Positions 1-7,903 of a stretch of 47,662 nucleotides of DNA are shown here, piece by piece (within the stretch, counting starts at the first letter, position 1; each line of letters starts with the position of its first letter). The notes beneath the pieces were generated by a model. It did no database searches and was not told where the DNA came from. It worked only from the letters and a program-made list of their open reading frames with translations. Both the position numbers and the translations under genes were made by a program. Source of the DNA: Clostridiales bacterium (lineage in GTDB: Bacteria > Bacillota > Clostridia > Saccharofermentanales > Saccharofermentanaceae); assembly GCA_017550385.1 (NCBI GenBank), contig JAFZPJ010000041.1, forward strand, positions 1 to 47,662, written 5' to 3'.

Positions 1-2
1 AG

Positions 3-45
3 AATAATATATAGGGGGTTCATGATGCCTCTTATTATTTTTTCT
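3..45 (+). terminator. Probable terminator of a gene left of the window
   Basis: AATAATA (3-9) pairs with TATTATT (33-39), and AGGGG (13-17) with CCTCT (28-32), leaving a three-base bulge. A T-run follows to 43. This looks like a Rho-independent terminator for a gene ending before the window. The stem is AT-rich, so the call is moderate. Confidence 0.5.
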
Positions 46-73
46 TAATTATAATATACATTTTCCTCACGTA

Positions 74-82
74 TGATATAAT
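74..82 (+). promoter_or_regulatory. Extended -10 promoter of the ydbC-ligA operon
   Basis: TGATATAAT is a perfect extended -10 (TGN-TATAAT), with no good -35 at 17 bp. Transcription would start near 89, leaving a short leader that carries the GGGAGG ribosome-binding site (103-108). Confidence 0.6.
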
Positions 83-115
83 CATTAAAATATATTTTAT
101 CCGGGAGGATGGAAC

Positions 116-358
116 ATGGCTAAGACTGACATTACTTTTGAGATCGTTGAGACTATCGGTGTGCTCAAAGAGAACAAGTCCGGTTGGCAGCGCGAAGTTA
201 ACATCATCAAGTGGAATAATGGCAAGCCCAAGCTCGACATTCGTGACTGGGGCCCGGATCATCAGAAGGTAGGTAAGGGCATCTCCCTTGACTACGAAGA
301 GTACAGCATGCTCAAGACTTTCTTTGACGAAGGAGACTTCTCCAAGCTGGACGTCTGA
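116..358 (+). CDS. YdbC family PC4-like ssDNA-binding protein
   Basis: An 80-residue protein whose sequence matches the bacterial YdbC family, relatives of the PC4/p15 transcriptional coactivator domain that bind single-stranded DNA as dimers. Visible hallmarks are the N-terminal beta strand ending in GVL, the SGW(Q)xEVN segment, and a central KxDIRDWxPDH block followed by KGISL. Its length is normal for the family. The start is the ATG eight bases after GGGAGG. It is the first gene of a tightly packed operon leading to ligA, so a role in DNA metabolism or transcription is a reasonable inference, but the substrate is not shown by the sequence. Confidence 0.85.
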   Translation: MAKTDITFEIVETIGVLKENKSGWQREVNIIKWNNGKPKLDIRDWGPDHQKVGKGISLDYEEYSMLKTFFDEGDFSKLDV

Positions 359-361
359 TCT

Positions 362-1009
362 ATGAGACCCGAGGAACGCTCAGGAATAGTTTTTATAGCA
401 ATGGTTTTTTTGTGGGGGACTCTGGCAGCAGAGCCCTTCCACATTTTTGCGGGATATTTTTACAAGGGGATCTATACGGCAGGTAATCTGATCAAGCTCC
501 CGCCCGTTGTCATATCTCTGGTTGTCGTGATCTTGTTTACGGTATGTACCGTTATACTGCAGAAGCTCTCCAAGACCGATGCGGTCCCGTTCATACCGGG
601 AGCTATCGCAGTGCTGACGCTTATAGTATTCATCCAGAGAACGGCTGATAAGCTTCAGGTAGATGTCGGAAGAGCTGCCGCACTCATCATCCCGGTAGTG
701 ATACTGGCAGTGCTCTATGTCTTCAGGCTCAGATTCATTCTTACATGGATAGCAGAGGCATACATCTTCAGTCTGCCCGTGGCGCTTCTTACCGCGACGC
801 TCTTTGAGCCCATAGCAAGACTCGGCGATCTGGTAAGGAAGATCCTCTACATCACTAAGTACAACGAGATAGATGTCATAACGCCTTTTGACGGCCTCGC
901 AGGCATCCCGGGCATCGCATGGGGAATAGTATTCTCGGTGCTCGCAGTTCTGCCGGTACTGTATTTCGCGACGCAGAAGAAGAAGGAGACTTCCGTATGG
1001 ATCAGATAA
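362..1009 (+). CDS. Polytopic membrane protein of unknown function
   Basis: A 215-residue hydrophobic protein with about six predicted membrane segments, including stretches near residues 9-30, 47-65, 77-92, 105-118, 125-145 and 185-203. The C-terminus is basic (QKKKETSVWIR). I recognise no family. It starts three bases after the ydbC stop, and its 3' end overlaps the first 13 bases of ligA in another frame, so it is translationally coupled within the operon. The ATG at 362 has only weak Shine-Dalgarno support, which fits coupling to the upstream stop codon. Confidence 0.7.
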   Translation: MRPEERSGIVFIAMVFLWGTLAAEPFHIFAGYFYKGIYTAGNLIKLPPVVISLVVVILFTVCTVILQKLSKTDAVPFIPGAIAVLTLIVFIQRTADKLQVDVGRAAALIIPVVILAVLYVFRLRFILTWIAEAYIFSLPVALLTATLFEPIARLGDLVRKILYITKYNEIDVITPFDGLAGIPGIAWGIVFSVLAVLPVLYFATQKKKETSVWIR

Positions 1010-3024
1010 GCCTTTTCGATATGGAGAACGATCAGAAGCAGGAGTACCTGGATCTGGTCAAGACCCTGAACTACCATGCGGAGCGTTACTACAACCAGGA
1101 CGAGCCGGAGATATCCGACTTTGAGTACGACCAGCTGAATAATAAGCTCAAGCAGATAGAGAAGGAGCACCCGGACTGGGTGGTTCCCGAGTCGCCTTCG
1201 AAGAGGGTCGGCTGGAAGGCGGAGAAGGGCGTGCTCGTTAAGCACAACGTGCCGATGCTGTCTTTGCAGGACGTTTTCTCGAAGGAAGAAGTCTATGAGT
1301 TCGTTAACTCCATGAAGGAGGATTTCGGAGACGAGGCTGAGTTCCTGGTAGAGACGAAGATAGACGGCCTGTCGATGGCATTGAGATACGAAGAAGGCGA
1401 CCTCAAGCTCGCAGTAACAAGAGGCGACGGCATCACCGAGGGCGAGGACGTCACGATGAATGCGCGCATGATCAAAGACGTCGTAAGACAGCTCCCCGAG
1501 CCCGTTCCGTACATCGAGATAAGAGGCGAGGTCTACATGACGCGCGAGGCTTTCGCGAAGGTCAACGAGAAGGCGGAAGAGGACGGCAAGAAGACTTTTG
1601 CCAATCCGCGAAATTGTGCAGCAGGCACGCTCCGCCAGACGGACACGAGGATCACGAGAGACCGTAATCTGTCGCTGTTCATCTTCAACGTGCAGGAGAC
1701 CAGGGGCGTTACGTTCAAGACGCACCTTGAAGGATACGAATACCTTAAGAAGAACGGCGTTAAGGTCATCGAGAAGTATTACCTCTGCAAGACCGCAGAC
1801 GAGGTATGGGACGCGATACAAAAGATAGGCGAGGCACGCGGCGAACTTGCATACGACATAGACGGTGCGGTAGTTAAGCTGAACAACCTGGCAGAGCGCG
1901 AGAAACTCGGCAGTACCATCAAGTTCCCGCACTGGGCTATCGCGTACAAGTATCCGCCGGAAGAGAAGGAGACGAAGCTCCTCTCGGTAGAAGTCAACAC
2001 GGGAAGGACCGGAAGGGTCACGCCCGTCGCGATCTTCGAGCCGATCAATCTCTGCGGAACGATGGTATCCCGTGCGACGCTGCACAACCAGGATTTCATC
2101 ACGCAGATGGGTCTCGGAATAGGCGATACGATCCTCGTATACAAGTCGGGCGAGATCATCCCGAAGATCAAGGGCGTGGTCGAGAGCAAGAGACCTGCGG
2201 ATTGGCAGCTCTACAAGATGCCTGACGTCTGCCCCGTGTGCGGACATCATCTCGTGAGGGAAGCAGATGCGGCTGACCTCAAGTGCGTCAATCTGTCCTG
2301 CCCTGCGACCGTCGCGGGAAGGATAATCAACTTCGTCTCGCGCGACTGCATGGACGTCAAAGGCTTCGGAGACGAGTATATAAGAAAGCTCGTCGAACTC
2401 GGATACCTGAAGGATATTGCAGACATCTACGCGCTTAAGGACATGCGCAACAAGCTGATAGAAGAGAAGGTCCTGGGCCTCGAGAAGAACACCGATAAGC
2501 TCCTCGAAGCCATCGAGAGTTCGCGCGTAAGTTCGCCTGCAGAGCGCGTGCTCGGAGGCCTCGGTGTGCCGGGCGTAGGCAAGGCTACGGCAAAGGAACT
2601 CATCAGGACGTTCGGCTCGATCGATGCCGTTGCAAATGCGGACCACGAAGCGCTCGTGAATACATCAGACATCGGCGAGATATCCGCGAATGCGATACAT
2701 GATTTCTTCCTCGACGAAGGCAACGCCGCGCTGCTCGCAAGACTTAAAGCGGCAGGTCTGAAGTTCGAGAAAGAAACCGTAGAAGGCGGTTCGGACAAGC
2801 TCGCGGGACTTACGTTCTGCATCACGGGTACGCTTCCCGGAATGGGCAGGGACGAAGCAACCGCCCTCATCGAAAACAACGGAGGCAAGGTTACTTCTTC
2901 CGTGTCCAAGAAGACATCCTATCTTCTCATGGGCGAGGATGCAGGTTCCAAGGAGCGCAAGGCAAGAGACCTCGGCGTGACGATAATTAGTCTCGAAGAA
3001 TTGCAGAATATGCTGGAGGGCTGA
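997..3024 (+). CDS. ligA: NAD-dependent DNA ligase LigA
   Basis: A 675-residue LigA of normal length that seals nicks during replication and repair using NAD+. The order is the Ia domain (YYNQDEPEISDFEYD), adenylation domain with catalytic lysine K121 in KIDG, OB fold, a Cys4 zinc finger (CPVC...CVNLSC), helix-hairpin-helix repeats (LGVPGVGKATA) and a C-terminal BRCT domain (TFCITGTLPGM). The start is ATG 997 with AGAAGGAGA just upstream; a longer frame opening at 919 would add 26 residues that look unrelated. Residues 3-7 read QISLF, which resembles the beta-clamp binding pentapeptide QL(S/D)LF and may tether the ligase to the sliding clamp. It overlaps the upstream membrane gene and runs straight into the next gene. 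Confidence 0.98.
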   Translation: MDQISLFDMENDQKQEYLDLVKTLNYHAERYYNQDEPEISDFEYDQLNNKLKQIEKEHPDWVVPESPSKRVGWKAEKGVLVKHNVPMLSLQDVFSKEEVYEFVNSMKEDFGDEAEFLVETKIDGLSMALRYEEGDLKLAVTRGDGITEGEDVTMNARMIKDVVRQLPEPVPYIEIRGEVYMTREAFAKVNEKAEEDGKKTFANPRNCAAGTLRQTDTRITRDRNLSLFIFNVQETRGVTFKTHLEGYEYLKKNGVKVIEKYYLCKTADEVWDAIQKIGEARGELAYDIDGAVVKLNNLAEREKLGSTIKFPHWAIAYKYPPEEKETKLLSVEVNTGRTGRVTPVAIFEPINLCGTMVSRATLHNQDFITQMGLGIGDTILVYKSGEIIPKIKGVVESKRPADWQLYKMPDVCPVCGHHLVREADAADLKCVNLSCPATVAGRIINFVSRDCMDVKGFGDEYIRKLVELGYLKDIADIYALKDMRNKLIEEKVLGLEKNTDKLLEAIESSRVSSPAERVLGGLGVPGVGKATAKELIRTFGSIDAVANADHEALVNTSDIGEISANAIHDFFLDEGNAALLARLKAAGLKFEKETVEGGSDKLAGLTFCITGTLPGMGRDEATALIENNGGKVTSSVSKKTSYLLMGEDAGSKERKARDLGVTIISLEELQNMLEG

Positions 3025-3026
3025 CC

Positions 3027-3617
3027 ATGGGCATCAAAGAAGAGAAGGCACTCATCAGGCAGGAGATCAGGGCGAGGAGAAGTGCGCTTACCGACACGAT
3101 GCTCCTTAAAATAGGCAAGGACATTCCCGACCTTATATTCTCCGTTGACGATCCCGATCTTGAAGCAAAGCTCGGCAGCGCGAAGACCGTCGCTCTATAC
3201 CGCAGCACTCAGGGCGAGCTCCCCGTAGATGAACTTGCTAAGGCGCTTATCAAAAAAGGTATCAGGGTATGCTTTCCGAAGATAGAGAACGGCGGGATGA
3301 ACTTCTACTATTGTCCGTCTCTTGAAGGTAAGTATTTTGCTGAAGGTGCGTACGGAATAGCTGAGCCTGCGGAGGGTCTTGAGAAGGCTGAGCCCGCGGA
3401 CATCGACATTGCTGTCATTCCCGCGATTGCCTATAATGAAGAAGGTACGAGGCTCGGTCAGGGCGGAGGATATTACGATAAGTTTTTCGCGCAGACGGAT
3501 GCGCTTCTTGTCGGTATCTGCTACGACTTCCAGATATGTTCCGAGCTTCCCTTCGAAGAGCACGACCTGACGGTGGACATCCTTCTGCCGGTCATGACGG
3601 AAGACTATGAGGAGTAA
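3027..3617 (+). CDS. 5-formyltetrahydrofolate cyclo-ligase
   Basis: A 196-residue cytoplasmic enzyme of the 5-FTHF cyclo-ligase family. It uses ATP to convert 5-formyl-THF to 5,10-methenyl-THF, returning folate to the active one-carbon pool. Diagnostic features are the N-terminal KALIRQEIRARRSAL helix, VALYRSTQGELPVDEL, and the signature GQGGGYYDKFF near residues 146-156. The start ATG lies two bases after the ligA stop, with GGAGGG inside the end of ligA as ribosome-binding site. Length is typical. It is the fourth gene of the operon and no functional link to ligA is evident. Confidence 0.95.
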   Translation: MGIKEEKALIRQEIRARRSALTDTMLLKIGKDIPDLIFSVDDPDLEAKLGSAKTVALYRSTQGELPVDELAKALIKKGIRVCFPKIENGGMNFYYCPSLEGKYFAEGAYGIAEPAEGLEKAEPADIDIAVIPAIAYNEEGTRLGQGGGYYDKFFAQTDALLVGICYDFQICSELPFEEHDLTVDILLPVMTEDYEE

Positions 3618-3624
3618 CTGAAGC

Positions 3625-4050
3625 TTGAACTACTTCATCGCGAATCTTGCAGCGCACATAGCAGTGGTGGCAGTCTTTGCCGCTCTTGCATGCATTTGCG
3701 CGAACCGCAACAGGAAGAATAAGACCAAGCATGTCGTAAGCTACTTTCTCCCGTTCGTATTCTCGGTCATCGCGATAGTGCTCGGATGCCGTTATGCCGG
3801 CCCGAGACTGTTCGACATAGACAGCGTTCTTAACGAGAAGTATTTCTCATATTCCGGTACGGTAAGCGAAGTCTCTCCGATGAAGAACTACTTTGAGGTC
3901 GACGGCGATCACTATTACATGAATCCGCTGAGGAACAACATCGAAGAAGGCGACGTGGTCAGGATAAGATTCACTCCTTATGCCAAGTACGTCGTCGAGG
4001 TAACACAGCTCAGCGACGAGATCCAGGAAGCCGAAGACGCTGCAGAATAA
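3625..4050 (+). CDS. Small membrane protein, unknown function
   Basis: A 141-residue protein opening with a TTG codon (3625). The Shine-Dalgarno GGAG (3611-3614) lies inside the stop region of the preceding gene. Two hydrophobic helices (about residues 5-25 and 37-55) are followed by a soluble domain with FDIDSVLNEKYFSYSGTVSEV and an acidic tail. The C-terminal half looks beta-rich. I cannot assign a family. It is the last gene of the ydbC-ligA operon. An 8-bp hairpin follows at 4054-4072 but lacks an adjacent T-run. Confidence 0.65.
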   Translation: MNYFIANLAAHIAVVAVFAALACICANRNRKNKTKHVVSYFLPFVFSVIAIVLGCRYAGPRLFDIDSVLNEKYFSYSGTVSEVSPMKNYFEVDGDHYYMNPLRNNIEEGDVVRIRFTPYAKYVVEVTQLSDEIQEAEDAAE

Positions 4051-4172
4051 GATCCAAAAGTCTCACTTTTGGCAAAAAAGTCTCAAATAAGGCCCCTTTT
4101 TTTGAAATCTCCCCAACTTGCCGCCACAAGCTGACGGCAGGGTTGTACACTTCCGGTAAAAGGAGGTGCGCT

Positions 4173-4709
4173 ATGATCGAGAAGTTATTAAGGGATGGAA
4201 GCAACGAAGTCGAGATGAATGTTGTCTGCTCAGACTTCAGCCTGCTCGAGAACATCAACGGGATGCTCTCGCACAACGGTGTCATTGGCGTAAGGGACGG
4301 GGTAGGCAAGATCCACTACATAGTAGACGGCAGGAGAGACAGGCTCGGTGCGACGCATACGGTAACGACCCTGATACAGTCGCCGGGCGGTTCGCAGCGC
4401 GAGGAGTACTACGATGTCTGCGCCAAGAGCGTTTTCCTGCAGTACGGGATGAACTTTGCACACACGGGGACGGTAATACTCTACGATTCGATCAAGAAGA
4501 CGATATACCAGGGTGAAGAAGTACCGATCAACATGAAGACGGTGTATATGGATGCAGCGTCGAGAACGCTTCTGACTTTCGATCAGATAGAGCGCGATGT
4601 CAGGTATGCCATCAAGAGGAGCGCGCTGTCAGGCGGCGGCAGCAAGAGCGCATACAGAACGCTCGTGGCGGCCATCAAGAGGAGGATAATCTCGGGCGGG
4701 GAGAAATAA
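4173..4709 (+). CDS. Spo0A C-terminal-like DNA-binding protein (atypical)
   Basis: A 178-residue protein starting at ATG 4173, seven bases after a perfect AGGAGG; a TTG ten codons upstream is less likely. From about residue 90 the sequence resembles the sporulation regulator Spo0A DNA-binding domain: LQYGMNFAHTGTVILYDSI aligns with the family's IGVPAHIKGYxYLRDAI, and FDQIERDVRYAIKR with the RVERAIRHAIEVAW recognition-helix region. The first ~85 residues could be a decayed receiver domain, but I see no phospho-acceptor aspartate in normal context. It may be a paralogue of Spo0A or a relative using the fold for another purpose. The similarity is judged by eye, so the function is inference. Confidence 0.6.
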   Translation: MIEKLLRDGSNEVEMNVVCSDFSLLENINGMLSHNGVIGVRDGVGKIHYIVDGRRDRLGATHTVTTLIQSPGGSQREEYYDVCAKSVFLQYGMNFAHTGTVILYDSIKKTIYQGEEVPINMKTVYMDAASRTLLTFDQIERDVRYAIKRSALSGGGSKSAYRTLVAAIKRRIISGGEK

Positions 4710-4735
4710 AACAGCCGGCTCATGTGAACCGGCTG
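4703..4735 (-). terminator. Terminator of the HU gene
   Basis: CAGCCGG (4729-4735 read on the minus strand) pairs with its complement at 4712-4718. On the minus strand the stem is followed by TTTTATTTC, so it terminates hup transcription. The same DNA holds the stop codon of the convergent Spo0A-like gene. Confidence 0.75.
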
Positions 4736-4760
4736 CAAGAACAATCTCAGATATGTAAGA

Positions 4761-5054
4761 TTACTTCTTCTTACCCTTCTTCTTGTTAACGCTGTCCTTG
4801 AAAGACTTACCAGCCTTGAATGTAGGAACAGTAGAAGCGGGGATCTTGATCGTCTCGTTTGTAGCGGGGTTGCGACCCTTACGAGCTGCGAGCTTCTTTG
4901 TCTTGAATGTACCGAAGCCAACAAGAACTACCTTGTCGCCTTTTGCAAGTGCACCCTCGATGGAATCGAGTGTTGCCTTCAGAGCTGCCTCGGAATCCTT
5001 CTTGGAGAGACCGGAACCAGCTGCGATTGCCTCAATAAGCTGTGACTTATTCAT
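4761..5054 (-). CDS. hup: HU family nucleoid protein
   Basis: A 97-residue DNA-bending protein that forms dimers and compacts the nucleoid. Family marks are MNKSQLIEAIA at the N-terminus, VGFGTFKTKKLAARKGRNP in the beta-arm region and IPASTVPTFKAGKSFKDSVN near the end. It closes with a lysine-rich tail (NKKKGKKK), slightly longer than in many homologues. The start is the ATG at 5054, preceded by AGGAGG; a longer frame upstream lacks support. A near-consensus promoter and a terminator show a monocistronic, highly expressed gene. Confidence 0.97.
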   Translation of the reverse strand: MNKSQLIEAIAAGSGLSKKDSEAALKATLDSIEGALAKGDKVVLVGFGTFKTKKLAARKGRNPATNETIKIPASTVPTFKAGKSFKDSVNKKKGKKK

Positions 5055-5097
5055 ACGTTTTCCTCCTGTTAGCCGAAGTGGCTTGATTTGCAATTTC

Positions 5098-5126
5098 ATT
5101 ATTGCGATAAAACCCTTGCTTGTCAA
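5098..5126 (-). promoter_or_regulatory. Strong sigma-A promoter of hup
   Basis: On the minus strand TTGACA (5126-5121), a 17-bp spacer and AATAAT (5103-5098) form a near-perfect housekeeping promoter, as expected for an abundant nucleoid protein. Confidence 0.85.
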
Positions 5127-5282
5127 GGGATTGAGGGCTTTTCAAATGTTTTTTACACGCCATTTTTTGCTTATTTTTCAAATGTTTTGGATTAGTCTTG
5201 CTATCCAATGACAAAACCGTGCTTATGGTGTATGCTTGTTGGTGTTTGAATGAACTATAAATCTTTGATTTGGAGGCATATT

Positions 5283-5486
5283 ATGATCGCTACAAAAGAT
5301 ACAATCATCGGAGATCTCGTAAACGCTGATGAGGGCATCGCACCCATCCTCATGTCCGCAGGACTTCACTGCCTTGGCTGCGCCATGGCGTCCGGCGAGA
5401 CTATCGAAGAGGCTTGCATGGTTCACGGCATGGACTGCGATGCGCTTCTCGAAGAGGTCAACAACTATCTGCAGACATTAGGCTGA
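5283..5486 (+). CDS. DUF1858 domain protein (redox-disulfide type)
   Basis: A 67-residue protein of the DUF1858 family, small soluble proteins often described as hybrid-cluster-protein-associated redox disulfide domains. The body is one DUF1858 domain: TKDTIIGDLVN, a central SAGLHCLGCAMAS with a CLGC pair, then TIEEACMVHGMD and a C-terminal helix. The start ATG is set by GGAGG at 5272-5276; an in-frame upstream ATG at 5250 is not supported by a ribosome-binding site. The cysteine pair suggests metal or redox chemistry, but the partner is not visible nearby. A bidirectional terminator follows. Confidence 0.85.
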   Translation: MIATKDTIIGDLVNADEGIAPILMSAGLHCLGCAMASGETIEEACMVHGMDCDALLEEVNNYLQTLG

Positions 5487-5509
5487 TAGAACGGGAACTT
5501 AAAACAATA

Positions 5510-5539
5510 AAGGCGCTGTCCCAAGTGGCGGCGCCTTTT
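5510..5539 (+). terminator. Terminator after the DUF1858 gene, possibly bidirectional
   Basis: AAGGCGC (5510-5516) pairs with GCGCCTT (5531-5537), followed by TTTT. Read on the minus strand the same stem is followed by TTATTGTTTT, so it could also stop readthrough from the kinase gene ending at 5639. Confidence 0.75.
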
Positions 5540-5638
5540 GTATGAACGTAATTAGAAAAGTCTTCGTTTTGGTCTCTGTTTGAAGCGTGGTGAAGACAAA
5601 TATGAAGACTTTTTCAGTCCAGGTGCAAAAAACAAGGC

Positions 5639-7837
5639 TTAATAAGTCGCATCTAGAATGACTTCGAACTCCGTGCCCTTGCCGATGTCGCTCGTGACAG
5701 TAATCTTGGCATTGTGGCGGTCACAGATGAGCTTGACTATTGCAAGGCCCAATCCCGTACCCTTGATGTTGATTCCGGAGTTCTTGGCGCGGTAGAAACG
5801 GTCGAAGATCCTGCTCTGTTCATCAAGCGGGATACCGACGCCGTTGTCCTTGACGCTTATGTGGATCTTCTGCTCTGTGACGGGCAGGTCTTTACCGGTG
5901 CGCCATGCCTTTACGACGATCTCCGCTTCATCATGCGTGTAGTTGATGGAATTAGAGATAAGGTTCTCGAATACTCTGGAGAACTTCTTGGGGTCTGCCT
6001 TAACGATGAGCAGATCGTCTTCGGGGATATCTATCGACAGGTGCTTGCCAGTGCCCTCGAGATCGAGGGAATACATCGTGACGAGTTCGTCGAGCATCTC
6101 GCATACGGACAGGTCGGTAAACATGAATTCAGTATCGCTCGATTCCATCCTGGTAAGCTCAACGATATCTGAGACGATACGCTCCATCTGCTCGCTTCGT
6201 CTTACGATATTGGTAAGATAGGTGCGCTTCTGATCCTCATCCATGCCTTCCGAAGTGAGCATGAGCTCGGAGTATCCGCGTATCGCAGTGATAGGCGTCC
6301 TGAGGTCGTGCGAGACATTGGACAGGACGTTCTTACGGGCCTGCTCGCCTTCCTTGAGCTTCTTGTTGGTCTCGACGAGGTCCTTGTTGATCTCGCTGAT
6401 GTATCTGGTCTTCTCCTGGATCTGACGCCTGAGCGTCTCGGAGTTCCTTCTTATCTCACGCTGCTGCTTTACGAAGGCGATGATGAAGGCGATCTCCGCG
6501 AAAATAACTGCCGCCACGGCAACGCTTATGTATGCGGGGAAGCCTCCGAATTCAGACTTGCCTGCGATGATGGACAGGTCGATAAGATATATGAAGAAGC
6601 TGTAGTACAGAGAGATCATCATCGGTCCGCTCATCTTGTTCGAATAGAAGAGCAGACACTTCAAGACCATAATGAGCATGATGACGATGCTGTATACGAG
6701 GGCGACCATGTGGGGCGTCATCAGACCAAATCCGTAATATCTGATGAGGTGGATCATGAAGATGACCAGAGCGCCGGCGTATATAAGGTGCCTGTCATAT
6801 CTGAGCCAGCGGTTTGCCTTGACACCCGGTGAATCGTCGTTGAGCACGGAGCAGATCGAATATGCCGAGAGGCTGACGAACAGGCACAGACAGAAGAGCA
6901 GATCGACTCTTACATGTGAGCTCAGAGCAAGGAATCTGTAATCCGTAAGGTAATAAAGGAATATCGAAGTGAAGTTGATCGAGAATATGATCACGACTTT
7001 ACGCAGACGCTCATTGCCGAGGAAATAGAAGCTTCCGCCTATCAGCGACATAACGAAGATCACGATGACGACAGCCAGATGGCTTGCCGTGAGCGCGACT
7101 CTCTGATCGGTGGCCATCGAGTTCTCGATTATTGGCGATGATACGATGCCGGGATTGGTGATCTTGTCGTAGCAGTATACGACGATCGTTATGTTGAGTT
7201 CGCCGTTCTCGGGTGCGAGCAGACAGTAATCGGAGAATGCTTTATTGTTCAGGAATACGCCCGATGCTTTGCCTATCGTTCCGGAGTAGGAACCGTTGCA
7301 GTACACCTTGGCATAACCGTTGATATCCTTAAAGGAGAAATACACGTACTTCAGGTTATTCGGGCACTCGAAATGTCCGAGGTATACGCCGGAGATCACG
7401 CTCTCGCCGTCCGTCTCGTTGCTGACATAGCAGAAGTCGTCGGATCTGTTGTGCCATCTGTACTGCCAGTCGTAGTCATACCAACCGCCGTCGCCACTGT
7501 GGATGCTGATGTTCTCCGCATAGGTGTAATCCTTGTACGAACCCAGATCGAGCCTTCCTGATGCGACGTTATCTTCAGTCGCATTGGGCACGAAGACCCA
7601 TCCGTCGTTACAGTAGTAGGTGCAGCTGTCGATAGACGACAGATCGCCGCCTAAGGTATATACACCGTTCTCGTCGATCACGGGAGTCTTGTTCATCGCA
7701 GATGAATAGAACTGACTGATAAGAAGGAAAGCGAACATCACGAGAACAAAGCCCAGGAATACCGCAAGACCCACTATGGTGGCCTTATTACCCTGAGCGG
7801 TTTTCCGTGTGTTGATGTTTCTCTTCTTCTCTGCCAT
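5639..7837 (-). CDS. Sensor histidine kinase, 7TM (DISM-like) type
   Basis: A 732-residue membrane kinase. One helix (residues 21-44) leads into an extracytoplasmic domain of about 200 residues (50-245) with a jelly-roll-like beta pattern. Seven further membrane segments (about 250-458) follow, an arrangement like 7TMR-DISM receptors, which sense small ligands through the outer domain. Then come a coiled coil (460-505), the HisKA box SNVSHDLRTPITAIRGYSEL with phospho-acceptor H510, and an ATPase domain with N box FENLISNSINY, G1 KDNGVGIP and G2 GTGLGLAIVK. It follows its response regulator in one direction, separated by a hairpin. The ligand is not predictable; a glycan or other nutrient is only a guess. 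Confidence 0.92.
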   Translation of the reverse strand: MAEKKRNINTRKTAQGNKATIVGLAVFLGFVLVMFAFLLISQFYSSAMNKTPVIDENGVYTLGGDLSSIDSCTYYCNDGWVFVPNATEDNVASGRLDLGSYKDYTYAENISIHSGDGGWYDYDWQYRWHNRSDDFCYVSNETDGESVISGVYLGHFECPNNLKYVYFSFKDINGYAKVYCNGSYSGTIGKASGVFLNNKAFSDYCLLAPENGELNITIVVYCYDKITNPGIVSSPIIENSMATDQRVALTASHLAVVIVIFVMSLIGGSFYFLGNERLRKVVIIFSINFTSIFLYYLTDYRFLALSSHVRVDLLFCLCLFVSLSAYSICSVLNDDSPGVKANRWLRYDRHLIYAGALVIFMIHLIRYYGFGLMTPHMVALVYSIVIMLIMVLKCLLFYSNKMSGPMMISLYYSFFIYLIDLSIIAGKSEFGGFPAYISVAVAAVIFAEIAFIIAFVKQQREIRRNSETLRRQIQEKTRYISEINKDLVETNKKLKEGEQARKNVLSNVSHDLRTPITAIRGYSELMLTSEGMDEDQKRTYLTNIVRRSEQMERIVSDIVELTRMESSDTEFMFTDLSVCEMLDELVTMYSLDLEGTGKHLSIDIPEDDLLIVKADPKKFSRVFENLISNSINYTHDEAEIVVKAWRTGKDLPVTEQKIHISVKDNGVGIPLDEQSRIFDRFYRAKNSGINIKGTGLGLAIVKLICDRHNAKITVTSDIGKGTEFEVILDATY

Positions 7838-7852
7838 GCGTCTGTGTTTAAT

Positions 7853-7880
7853 CTAAAATGCCCCGGCTGTCCGGGGCATT
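7853..7880 (-). terminator. Intergenic hairpin between response regulator and kinase genes
   Basis: A perfect 10-bp stem (7857-7866 with 7871-7880, four-base loop) lies in the 66-bp gap. On the minus strand it is followed by TTTTAG, a short T-run. It may act as a partial terminator that keeps kinase output below regulator output, or as an mRNA 3'-end stabiliser. Confidence 0.65.
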
Positions 7881-7903
7881 AGTCTGGCGTTATTACGTTG
7901 ATA

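Noticed and set aside
847-2646. A 599-codon open frame on the minus strand opposite ligA
   Set aside because: It mirrors the codon bias of ligA, has no family motifs and no ribosome-binding site; ligA is certain on the other strand.
4054-4072. Hairpin CCAAAAGT/ACTTTTGG as terminator of the ligA operon
   Set aside because: It is not followed by a T-run on either strand; the nearest T-run, at 4097, is 25 bases away.
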